Positions 10,201-16,843 of a DNA stretch of 64,000 bases are shown here, in pieces. Positions within the stretch are counted from its first letter, which is position 1; each line of letters opens with the position of its first letter. Location of the stretch: NCBI RefSeq assembly GCF_947504225.1, contig NZ_CANNGT010000001.1, positions 124,001-188,000 of the forward strand, read 5' to 3'. Position numbers and translations under genes: made by a program. Source of the stretch: Brumimicrobium ulvae. Lineage in GTDB: Bacteria > Bacteroidota > Bacteroidia > Flavobacteriales_D > Crocinitomicaceae. The notes under the pieces are model-generated. The model ran no database searches and had not been told where the DNA came from. It saw only the letters and a program-made list of their open reading frames with translations.

Positions 10201-10478
10201 GTACCTTCTGAGGAGTAGTGAAGCGCATGACAAACCCTTGTAGGAACAACTGGTATTGCTCCCCAACGACTCCCATCGTAAGTAAGGATATTTCCTGTAT
10301 TTCCGAAGTACATAACACCTTTGCTGTCTTGACAAATACCTAGGTTCTCTGGAGCAAATTCACTTCCATAGTCTGCAGAGGTGTAATTGGTAATTGGAGG
10401 GAAAATGTTTTGTGAAAAACCAGCAACTCTCAATATCAAAAAGAGTGCAGTAAGTAGGTATGTGATAGGGCGTTTCAT
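7275..10478 (-). CDS. Two-component-type propeller / Y_Y_Y / SpoIIE (PP2C) phosphatase sensor protein
   Basis: About 1067 residues from the Met at 10478, which begins a clean signal peptide (MKRPITYLLTALFLILRVAG). An upstream in-frame Met at 10523 would put 15 charged/polar residues ahead of it and is less likely. The order is signal peptide; ligand-binding-type propeller repeats (about 30-640); a Y_Y_Y domain (YDEHWSVWSNKNEIDFSNLP and following); one transmembrane helix (WAIIGYIILLVFIIYIVV); a coiled coil; then a SpoIIE/PP2C phosphatase (DSINYAQRIQNAILP, SGDFYWYY, DCTGHGVPGAFMS, SSDGYADQFGG). It should dephosphorylate a Ser/Thr target, classically an anti-anti-sigma factor, in response to a periplasmic signal. 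No anti-sigma partner is encoded nearby. Confidence 0.88.
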   Translation of the reverse strand: MKRPITYLLTALFLILRVAGFSQNIFPPITNYTSADYGSEFAPENLGICQDSKGVMYFGNTGNILTYDGSRWGAIPVVPTRVCHALHYSSEGTIFVGVMGDFGYLKPNSKGQFSYHSLVDSTVRAKTPFNEVWSIYENDEGVFFHSEEQIFLYKENKVHLLDMPSTAHTVFEVDGKIIARMRGIGLMTWENNQWNKVQGSDLFELFGVFGIVKGHEKSTQIIVTQEVGLYQWNTKQNIISEISSSNDEALMEYLIFGAQNINNDRISLLTKGKGLIIVDKQGRELGRIDKRMGLISNDISQQFTDEDGNLWITTANGISLINLESRLSYFSNEQGIHGGVEAVAHQKVNGKDFLFVGTNEGLFRLNHENKSLSRIFEKIEGINYQVWDIDIYQHRLFVSTSEGLYTADLTEEPFSIKKTTPYNTNSTYIDEENQILVTGGLNGIYIYHLLSMDLLYSIKENLTTITGIEKSSKDNMSHYWIGIHGQGVLKIRKGQNYTYEMFSGVDSGLPSDHIVVPQKLNGEVVLGSTEGILNIDETELDGEIYTFFMPQEFGDSTINNALFYLHDDEAHTWYCIENNVGVYNKNEKSFTNRPFWGIKKGRINTLYHSHEEPYLWIGASDGLIRYDINGQVPFKNNFNAIIRGIYGRNKEMLFGGNPHDAIEDIEIEYNKSFLRIQFSAPYFEDHQPLEFSYFLEGYDEHWSVWSNKNEIDFSNLPDGHYTFKVKARNVYLQESAIDHISFTVLTPWYKTAWAIIGYIILLVFIIYIVVRIASYRLKQQNKRLEIAVTERTKEIAEKNTRLEEQKSEILTQKTEIEDSINYAQRIQNAILPIKEEMLEQLGDSFILFWPKDVVSGDFYWYYKRNNISVVVCADCTGHGVPGAFMSMIGVDKLNVCVGEKGITNPAKILSFLNEGIKTSLRQDESKKATRDGMDAAILTINHDDNTIQYAGAHRSLWLIQNEELEEIKATKVAVGGFTPSDQEYELHEFKLETTTRFYMSSDGYADQFGGPKGKKFMVKKMKKLILEHHLMPMEKQQEALEKAMKEWAENEEQIDDICVIGIAIEIP

Positions 10479-10591
10479 GAATGCAAAGTAAAGAAAATCA
10501 GTTGAATTTTGAGCCATAACCAAGAATTTTGATAAAAGAATACATTTTAAGGAATAGGAATCTCTAAATTAGTTCAATAATTTAGTGGATT

Positions 10592-10993
10592 ATGAAAGAC
10601 TTGACAATAAAAGAAGCCATAAAACATGTAGCAAAATTTCACAACAGTTTTGGTATTGAAAACAAAGAAGTGCCTACTGCAGTTATTGGTGAAGATCAGT
10701 TTGTGTTGCGCCACCGCTTAATGCAAGAAGAGAACAATGAGTATTTGGAAGCAGCGAAGAATGAAGATTTAGCAGAGATTGCCGATGCTTTGGGAGACCA
10801 ACTATATATTTTATGTGGAACGATTTTAAAGCATGGAATGCAAGATGTCATCACTGAAGTTTTTGAGGAGATTCAAAGGTCTAATATGAGTAAATTAGAT
10901 ACCGATGGGAATCCTATTTATAGAGCGGATGGCAAAGTGCTTAAAGGAGAAAATTATTTCAAACCCGACATTCAATCAATTTTAGAAAAATAA
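10592..10993 (+). CDS. MazG-like / HisE-like nucleoside triphosphate pyrophosphohydrolase
   Basis: 133 residues, all-alpha. The MazG-type metal-binding pattern is visible: EENNEYLEA (about residues 46-54) followed by EIADALGD (about 60-67), giving the ExxE and ExxD acidic clusters that bind Mg2+ in all-alpha NTP pyrophosphatases. The short length fits the single-domain family rather than full MazG, which is encoded separately at 25971-26738. The NUDIX gene starts 2 bp after its stop, so the two probably form a nucleotide-sanitising operon. Substrate cannot be deduced. Confidence 0.72.
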   Translation: MKDLTIKEAIKHVAKFHNSFGIENKEVPTAVIGEDQFVLRHRLMQEENNEYLEAAKNEDLAEIADALGDQLYILCGTILKHGMQDVITEVFEEIQRSNMSKLDTDGNPIYRADGKVLKGENYFKPDIQSILEK

Positions 10994-10995
10994 AT

Positions 10996-11433
10996 ATGGC
11001 TTTCAATATTCGAGTTTACGGCATATTAATAAATGAAGATAATGAAGTGTTACTTTCTGATGAACGCCGGTTGGGTCAGAAATTCACAAAGTTTCCTGGG
11101 GGAGGTTTGGAATTGGGTGAAGGAATTAAAGATTGCTTGATCCGAGAATTCAAAGAAGAATTGGAAATTGCTATAGAAGTAGGAACGCTTTTTTACCTCA
11201 CTGATTTTTATCAAAAGTCAGCCTTCGGAAAAAACGATCAAATTATAAGTGTTTATTATTTCGTTTTAACTGATCAAATTCATGACATCAAAACATCAAA
11301 AATTGCATTTGATTTCTCTGAAGAAGAATTCGAATCGCATCGTTGGAAGAAGATTGAAGAGTTGAAGAAAGAAGAACTGACTTTTCCTATCGATCAACTT
11401 GTTGCGAAAATGCTAATAGATAAAAACCATTAA
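10996..11433 (+). CDS. NUDIX hydrolase
   Basis: 145 residues. The Nudix box is clear: GGGLELGEGIKDCLI followed by REFKEELEI, matching GX5EX7REUXEEXGU except that the late glycine is Glu. NUDIX enzymes hydrolyse nucleoside diphosphates linked to another moiety, using metal held by the REFKEE glutamates. It follows the MazG-like gene by 2 bp. The stop (11431-11433) abuts the stop of the convergent gene at 11434, with no intervening base. Confidence 0.85.
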   Translation: MAFNIRVYGILINEDNEVLLSDERRLGQKFTKFPGGGLELGEGIKDCLIREFKEELEIAIEVGTLFYLTDFYQKSAFGKNDQIISVYYFVLTDQIHDIKTSKIAFDFSEEEFESHRWKKIEELKKEELTFPIDQLVAKMLIDKNH

Positions 11434-12000
11434 TTACATTAATCTTTTTTGAACATAAGCGTTAATCTTTTCATAAAACTGACTAGGCGTATATGTTCTC
11501 CAAGAAAAATCTTCTAGTTCTCCACCAGAAACAAAGTATTGGTCCAAATGGATTTCGTTGAACTCCTGTATGACGTGATCATGAAAGTTCACTAAGGCAA
11601 TGTAACCATCATCAAGTTCATCAAACCATTCTTCGTAATAACAGTCGTCTGAATAGTGGAAATTGAGCACGTTTTCACCAATGAGAATAAATTTGTCAAT
11701 TCCTTCATGCATTAGGTGCTCTACAATATCTCTTTTAAGCATCATGATGTCGTTGTTGATGGCATCGTTCCATTCACCAATAAGTTCAATCACCGTAAAA
11801 CCTTCTTCATAGTCTGTAAATAAGATCTTGATAAATAAGGTTGGAGAACCAAAATTATCCCACTGCGGATGCAGGAGGTAATTGTATACCACTTCAGAAT
11901 ACTCAAATTCACTATATTCTTTATTGTAAAAAGGAGAGCGTTCATCTTCAGATGAAACATAATGGTCTCTCCAATTAAAATAAGGCTCTAATTCATGCAT
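11434..12000 (-). CDS. Conserved hypothetical acidic protein
   Basis: 188 residues, very acidic and aromatic (many Asp/Glu/Tyr/Phe/His), with no signal peptide, membrane segment or catalytic motif that I recognise. Stretches such as DKFILIGENVLNFHYSDD and YIALVNFHDH suggest an alpha/beta cytoplasmic fold. Codon use resembles the neighbours, and the frame is full-length from ATG to stop, so I treat it as real. It is transcribed alone, convergent with the NUDIX gene. Function unknown. Confidence 0.7.
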   Translation of the reverse strand: MHELEPYFNWRDHYVSSEDERSPFYNKEYSEFEYSEVVYNYLLHPQWDNFGSPTLFIKILFTDYEEGFTVIELIGEWNDAINNDIMMLKRDIVEHLMHEGIDKFILIGENVLNFHYSDDCYYEEWFDELDDGYIALVNFHDHVIQEFNEIHLDQYFVSGGELEDFSWRTYTPSQFYEKINAYVQKRLM

Positions 12001-12174
12001 GTTACAAAGTTAAAATAAGAAAGGGATGAAGTTCCATTTCCAAGATGAATTCATTGATGGTTTATGTTTCATTGGATAGAGTTGAGCAAAAACCTTCACC
12101 ATAATGACAATTCTAATTTGATAACAACAGTTGCGTAAATTTGTTTTCGAAACTCAAATGGAATAGAATTTTAA

Positions 12175-12340
12175 TGTATCGAACCTGAAATAGACACTAT
12201 CTTAATGGGGCAGAAGCAAAATTTCCTTCTGCTTATTTTATTCATTGCCATTTCATAGGGGTTTTGATTCGGCTTAGCTGGTGTGGAATGCTGAACAATC
12301 TTATGGCCTCTGCCTATATTTATATTCTGAATGTAAAAGG
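12175..12340 (-). pseudogene. Probable IS3-type transposase tail remnant
   Basis: The minus strand reads RGHKIVQHSTPAKPNQNPYE, resembling the C-terminal RPH...TPxE block of IS3-family OrfB integrases (with Gly for Pro). It is followed by a near-palindromic hairpin (GCAGAAG 12210-12216 with CTTCTGC 12226-12232). The outer edge starts TGTATCGAACC at 12175 and runs into TAGACACTA, like an IS3-family terminal repeat. No other part of an element is present. The surrounding 12001-12487 gap holds only this and the leader of the next gene. This call rests on remembered motif similarity and is tentative. Confidence 0.35.
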
Positions 12341-12487
12341 TCAGAAGGAGTGTTTTGTCGCTTAAAACCAAAGGTTTGTTACAAGTTCAAGAACAATTAG
12401 TGGTGAGAAAACGGGGAATCAAAAAGAGAATATATATATTTATCAAATCAAAAACAGATTATAACAAATTAAAACCGAATAGATAAG

Positions 12488-14005
12488 ATGAAAAAACAAT
12501 TGTTTTACCTTTTTACAGGAGCCTTAATATTTTCTGCCTTCATTGGTTGTAAAGCAAAAAGCACAAGTGAATTGAATTCCAAAGTCGCGAAATTTGTGAG
12601 CAACTCAGAAAGCGTGGTGAGTTATGGTTACATAGACTTTAACGCGATTAAAGATAAATCAGCCTTAACGGAAATTCCAGATCTAGGAGCGTTTATTACA
12701 GATCAACTTTCCACGATTGAATCGGCACTAAAAATGTCAGATAAAATTCATTTTGCACTTGAGGGACCTTTAAATAATGATGGATTGCCTAAGGTTGCTT
12801 ATGTCTTTATGAGTGTAGAGAACACGGATAGTCTTCAGGTCATGTTTGAAAAAACAGGACTTTTCTTCGAGGAAGAAGGCGATTTGATGGTGTCTTATGA
12901 AATGAATATGGCAGTAGGATTTAACGATCAAACAGCAGTGATGGTTTCGGCCAACTTTGGAGATGATCCAAAAGGATTATTGCTCAATTCGTTTGCTGCT
13001 TTTGAATTGAAGGAAGCAGATGAAAGAGTAACAAAAATTCTTGCAGAACCAACAGATGTTTTAGTGGCTTCTCATCTTGAAAACTTATATAAGACTTCTA
13101 ATACATCACTGAAAAACTTATCAAAAGAACAGCAAGAAGAAGTTGAAAATCTTGTTGATGATGGACATTTCTTTTTAGCCCTTGATTTCAATAAAGGTGA
13201 TTTAACTACAAGAATCAATATTTCTAATGTAAGTGATGAATTAAAGGAAGCTCATTTCTTTAAAAAGAATGGTGCAAGCGAGATTACTAAAAGTATAGGG
13301 CCAGGGACTCCACTAGTCGCAATGGCTTTGTCTTTTGATGTTGATAAATTAGAAGATTTAATGAAGCGTTTTTCTCCAGATTCAGACCAATCACTATTTG
13401 GTGTATTTGGAACACAAGGAAAAATGATTGAATCAATTGTGGGGGATGAATTGTCTGACATGATGAATGGTAATGTAGGAATGATGATTGGAAGCGAAGA
13501 GCCTAAAGAGGACTTGGTAGGTATGGGAAGTATCCCTAATGTAAATCTTTATCTTGGGTTGGGAAAGGACACGGAAAATATGATGAATTTATTGCAAACC
13601 TTTTCTGAAGATGGAGAGGTGGTTGATTTAGGAGATGGATATTACCAATACAATCAGTCAATGATGTTGATCAAGGACAATGCTATTGTGATGCATAGTG
13701 AAGACGAATCAAAAGAATCTTTCAAGGTTGATGCTATGGATGCAGTTTCAGACATGGAAGATTTTGGAGAAAAACCATTCTCTTTCTATATTGACTTGAA
13801 AAGGTTTGTAGGTTCAGAACTTGATAGAACAGGAGGTCAGTATGATATGTTACTTCGCCTTGCAGATCATTTTTCTATTGTTGGTGACAACGAAGAAGTA
13901 GTGATGAAATTGGTTTTGAAGGATAAAAACGAAAATATATTAAAGCAAGTTGTGAAATCCTTTGAGGAACAACTTAAAGGACAATTGGGGAATCTTTCAT
14001 TTTAA
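12488..14005 (+). CDS. DUF4836-like lipoprotein
   Basis: 505 residues. Signal peptide with lipobox at Cys21 (SAFIGC), so an exported lipoprotein. The mature part opens with SESVVSYGYIDFNAIKDKSA, and the repeated alpha/beta pattern (MSVENTDSLQVMFEK, LVASHLENLYK) matches the Bacteroidota DUF4836 family as I recall it. The function of that family is unknown. It stands alone in orientation and ends in a good terminator at 14041-14071. Confidence 0.65.
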   Translation: MKKQLFYLFTGALIFSAFIGCKAKSTSELNSKVAKFVSNSESVVSYGYIDFNAIKDKSALTEIPDLGAFITDQLSTIESALKMSDKIHFALEGPLNNDGLPKVAYVFMSVENTDSLQVMFEKTGLFFEEEGDLMVSYEMNMAVGFNDQTAVMVSANFGDDPKGLLLNSFAAFELKEADERVTKILAEPTDVLVASHLENLYKTSNTSLKNLSKEQQEEVENLVDDGHFFLALDFNKGDLTTRINISNVSDELKEAHFFKKNGASEITKSIGPGTPLVAMALSFDVDKLEDLMKRFSPDSDQSLFGVFGTQGKMIESIVGDELSDMMNGNVGMMIGSEEPKEDLVGMGSIPNVNLYLGLGKDTENMMNLLQTFSEDGEVVDLGDGYYQYNQSMMLIKDNAIVMHSEDESKESFKVDAMDAVSDMEDFGEKPFSFYIDLKRFVGSELDRTGGQYDMLLRLADHFSIVGDNEEVVMKLVLKDKNENILKQVVKSFEEQLKGQLGNLSF

Positions 14006-14040
14006 AAAGTAGTAGAAAGATCGATTAATTATTTCAAAAG

Positions 14041-14071
14041 GCACTGAACTGAATGGTTTGGTGCTTTTTTT
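14041..14071 (+). terminator. Rho-independent terminator after the DUF4836-like gene
   Basis: GCACTGAAC (14041-14049) pairs with GTTTGGTGC (14056-14064, including two G-T pairs) around a six-base loop, followed by a run of seven T (14065-14071). Confidence 0.85.
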
Positions 14072-14161
14072 ATGAAAAAAACAGATTGAAGATAATCAGC
14101 AACTTAGGCACTAATGCTTATGAAAAGTGAAAATAAGTAATAAATAGTATAGGTTTATTTT

Positions 14162-14190
14162 GGTGGAACACGATTTATTCAGTAGTTTTA
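14162..14190 (+). promoter_or_regulatory. Putative promoter of the structured RNA
   Basis: A TTGG at about 14159-14162 lies about 20 bp upstream of TAGTTTTA (14183-14190), close to the -33 TTG / -7 TAnnTTTG consensus. Initiation about 6 bp further would fall at the first base of the first RNA hairpin (14196). The match is imperfect in the last -7 base. Confidence 0.4.
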
Positions 14191-14195
14191 TATCA

Positions 14196-14420
14196 CAAAC
14201 GATCACCTATTAGTGTTCGATTCGTTTGAGGTCGCAAGACCGCCCATGTAGCGTTGTTTGAAGCTTAAAATATTACAATTAGAACTGTACTTGATTTATC
14301 AATGGCGGGCCTCCCTAAGTCGGAAACGAAAAGGATAACCCAGAGGATTACAGAAATAAATCGGAGGTTCTATACATGTCAGTCTGAGGTTTCCAGATTT
14401 AAGCTACATGGGTTTTTTTT
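14196..14420 (+). ncRNA. Candidate structured non-coding RNA, about 225 nt, family unknown
   Basis: Five helices can be drawn by eye. Hairpin I: CAAACGA (14196-14202) with TCGTTTG (14222-14228). Hairpin II: GGTC-GCAA-GACC (14230-14241), a GNRA tetraloop. Long-range helix III: CCCATGTA (14243-14250) with TACATGGG (14405-14412), continued after a 12-nt bulge by GCTTAAA (14263-14269) with TTTAAGC (14398-14404). Hairpin IV: CCTCC (14310-14314) with GGAGG (14363-14367). Hairpin V: TCTG (14383-14386) with CAGA (14394-14397). The long-range helix runs straight into eight T (14413-14420), so it also acts as the terminator stem. No tmRNA, RNase P, SRP or known riboswitch motif was recognised. Confidence 0.6.
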
Positions 14421-14767
14421 ATATCCCCCCTTTTTTACGAGTTGTTTGCTGAATGCTAAGTTCACTGTCTTATGTTTTTTTAATGTTATTTCATCAGCCA
14501 GTAACAAAACATTATTCTGAACTGTATGAAGGTCTGATTTCCTTTTTAAAAGGAACTGTTTTTTATTTAGGAAAATTATAGACTTCTCTAATAAGAGCTT
14601 ATCTTTCTGATTTTTAGGAACCTAGTGTTTTCTAGTGTTTTCGGGCAAATTGAAAATAAAAAGTATATTTCACAACAAAAAATGCTGTTTTGTAACATAT
14701 TTTTCATACTATTATGAAGAATTAATTCATTTATAATGAATGAGTTAAACTAACTGAATCACATGTT
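14421..14767 (+). other. Intergenic leader with a 10-bp tandem repeat
   Basis: No convincing gene. The only structure seen is a direct duplication of CTAGTGTTTT (14622-14631 and 14632-14641) and an AT-rich stretch up to the ATG at 14768 that presumably holds the promoter. There is no clear TAnnTTTG match close to the start. Confidence 0.4.
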
Positions 14768-16669
14768 ATGAAATATCAGCGAAGAAATATCTCCATGGTC
14801 TTTGGTATTGTAATGTTCTTTTTTAACAATGTACAATCACAAATCTATGTTGATCAGAAGGCCACATCAGGAAAGAATGATGGGAGTTCTTGGGAGAACG
14901 CATTTACAGATTTCCAAAATGCTTTAGACCATTCCGTTTATCAAGATACCATTTGGGTGGCAGAGGGCGTTTATCACCCAACTCAAACCCTTGATGGTGC
15001 AAATGTTCAAGACAAAAGAAACAGAACGTTTCATGCAGCAGATAAAAACCTTATTATTTATGGTGGGTTTTCAGGTAGCGAAAAACATCTTGATGACAGA
15101 GAAATAGGGGACCATGTTACCACCTTTAGCGGAGATTTCAATAACGATGATGTCATTTCAGACAATAGTTTTGATTTGAGTATTTCAAATAACATTGAAA
15201 ACGCTTATCATGTCTTTATTTTAGCTGGTGTAGAAAATTTAAGGATGGATGGAGTCAATATTGTCGGTGGAAATGCTGACGATCAAGGAGAGTTTCTGAA
15301 TTATGGAGGACTGCTTTTTGCTTCTTCAAAAGGGGGTGGAATTTACCTAAGAAATAACTTGTCTTATGCTAAGGTTAACCTTGTAAATTGCATGGTGAAT
15401 GGAAATGCTTCAAAAAATGTTGGCGGAGGTGTGTTTGTTGAAGCTAGTGATTACTCTTCAGTCGGTTTATCCAACTGCCTTGTGTCAAATAATATTTCTT
15501 CTACCCAAGGTGGAGGATTGTATGCAACTGCTTTTGCAGGTTCTACTGTAAACTTAAACAACAGCATGATTTTTAATAATTCATCTTATACTGGTGGTGG
15601 CGTTTATTCTTTATCAGCTCCATACTCCAAAGTTGTTGTAAACAATAGTTTTATTTCTAACAACTCGGCAGAAGTCGGTGGTGGAATTTTTTCATACTCC
15701 CAACAATCTTCAGAAGTAGAGGTGAATCTTTCAACGATTAACGAAAATTCTGGATTTGATGCTGCAGGTGGAATTTTATCTGCCTCAGAAATCTCATCTA
15801 CAGTTTCAATTTCAAACAGTAGTGTATCAGATAATTCCGCATTTGAAGGTGGTGGGATTTTATCAGAATCTTATGATTCGAATTCTTCTTCTATTGTAAA
15901 CATTAATAACAGTTCGATCATTAACAATTTAGCACATGAAGGTTGTGGTGTTTTGTCTATAAACTACGAATCTCCGGCGACGTCTATCATTACCGTGGAA
16001 GAAAGCATTATTTGGACAAGTCCTAAAGCAGGTTCAAATTTGTCCAACAACGGTACTCCAAAAATAGTTTCTAAAGGAAATAACATCTTTAGTAATGCAC
16101 CTGTTGGATTTATGACTTCAGACTCAGTGAATGTATTAGATTTTAATACAATTTCAGCAACTTTGGATGAACTTACCTTAGCAGATATAGAAACTTCGGC
16201 TGGTGGAAGCGATGTGAGTAATGCAATTCACACCCATGATGATCCAAGTGCTAGAAAGTCATCTTTAGATGTTGAACGCGAATATAATACAGGAGATCAT
16301 ATCGTAATTGAAAGAAGAATGCAAGAAAGTTTCCCTGTTGATCTATTGAATAGTGATTATTCGGCATCTGAGGCGCCGCAAGGAATTGTTGTAAATACTA
16401 TAGGTTTGGAAGACTACATGGGCTTATCAGAAGTTGTGGTAAGAAAAAGCCCCAACAGCAATGAGTTGAATATTATTATAAAAAATCTAACCAATGACCA
16501 GTATGTTATGGAGTTAATAGATGGTTCAGGAAGAACGCTTTCAGAACTTTTAATCAATAACAATTCTACAAACCTCAATATTGATGATTTTGAAGATGGT
16601 GTTTTTTTATTGCGTATTTCTAACCGTGATCGACACAGTTATTATCGTGTAATTAAAAACTCAAAGTAG
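14768..16669 (+). CDS. Secreted parallel beta-helix protein with T9SS sorting domain
   Basis: 633 residues. Signal peptide ends near residue 25 (VQSQ). It is followed by IYVDQKATSGKNDGSSWENA, the opening typical of Bacteroidota choice-of-anchor/polymorphic outer-membrane-type beta-helix proteins. Residues about 160-420 are repeating NxSxxxGGGI/V coils (GGGIYLRNN, GGGVFVEAS, GGGLYATAF, GGGVYSLS, GGGIFSYS), a right-handed beta-helix. The C-terminal about 75 residues (LNIIIKNLTNDQYVMELIDG and on) form a Por-type sorting domain. It is probably a surface adhesin or carbohydrate-binding protein; no catalytic residues are seen. It lies 350 bp downstream of the structured RNA. Confidence 0.85.
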   Translation: MKYQRRNISMVFGIVMFFFNNVQSQIYVDQKATSGKNDGSSWENAFTDFQNALDHSVYQDTIWVAEGVYHPTQTLDGANVQDKRNRTFHAADKNLIIYGGFSGSEKHLDDREIGDHVTTFSGDFNNDDVISDNSFDLSISNNIENAYHVFILAGVENLRMDGVNIVGGNADDQGEFLNYGGLLFASSKGGGIYLRNNLSYAKVNLVNCMVNGNASKNVGGGVFVEASDYSSVGLSNCLVSNNISSTQGGGLYATAFAGSTVNLNNSMIFNNSSYTGGGVYSLSAPYSKVVVNNSFISNNSAEVGGGIFSYSQQSSEVEVNLSTINENSGFDAAGGILSASEISSTVSISNSSVSDNSAFEGGGILSESYDSNSSSIVNINNSSIINNLAHEGCGVLSINYESPATSIITVEESIIWTSPKAGSNLSNNGTPKIVSKGNNIFSNAPVGFMTSDSVNVLDFNTISATLDELTLADIETSAGGSDVSNAIHTHDDPSARKSSLDVEREYNTGDHIVIERRMQESFPVDLLNSDYSASEAPQGIVVNTIGLEDYMGLSEVVVRKSPNSNELNIIIKNLTNDQYVMELIDGSGRTLSELLINNNSTNLNIDDFEDGVFLLRISNRDRHSYYRVIKNSK

Positions 16670-16787
16670 CAGTCATTAGATAAAGTTCGTTCATCTACTC
16701 TTCATCCACTCCTCTCTTTCCTTTATGGAATTCAGATTAACATGTGAAAATTCTAAGGCATTTCAAGCTCTTTTAAGGTTAAAATCA

Positions 16788-16795
16788 TAAATTTG
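16788..16795 (+). promoter_or_regulatory. -7 promoter element for the putative porin gene
   Basis: TAAATTTG matches TAnnTTTG and lies about 48 bp upstream of the TTG start at 16844. No good -33 TTG is visible at the expected spacing. Confidence 0.4.
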
Positions 16796-16843
16796 CTTCT
16801 TTATCGTTAATTTGAATAATCTCCATTAATTAAATAGAACCAA

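Noticed and set aside
12171-12371. 66-codon minus-strand frame as a functional gene
   Set aside because: It runs through the hairpin and the presumed IS end; better explained as a decayed transposase tail or chance.
14215-14223. GTTCGATTC, like a tRNA T-loop
   Set aside because: No acceptor or anticodon stem can be paired around it; it is part of the loop and 3' arm of hairpin I.
14302-14520. Open frame of 72 codons over the structured RNA
   Set aside because: It lies across the paired segments of the RNA candidate and its terminator, has no recognisable domain, and its end is biased to Phe/Ser, as expected from T-rich noise.
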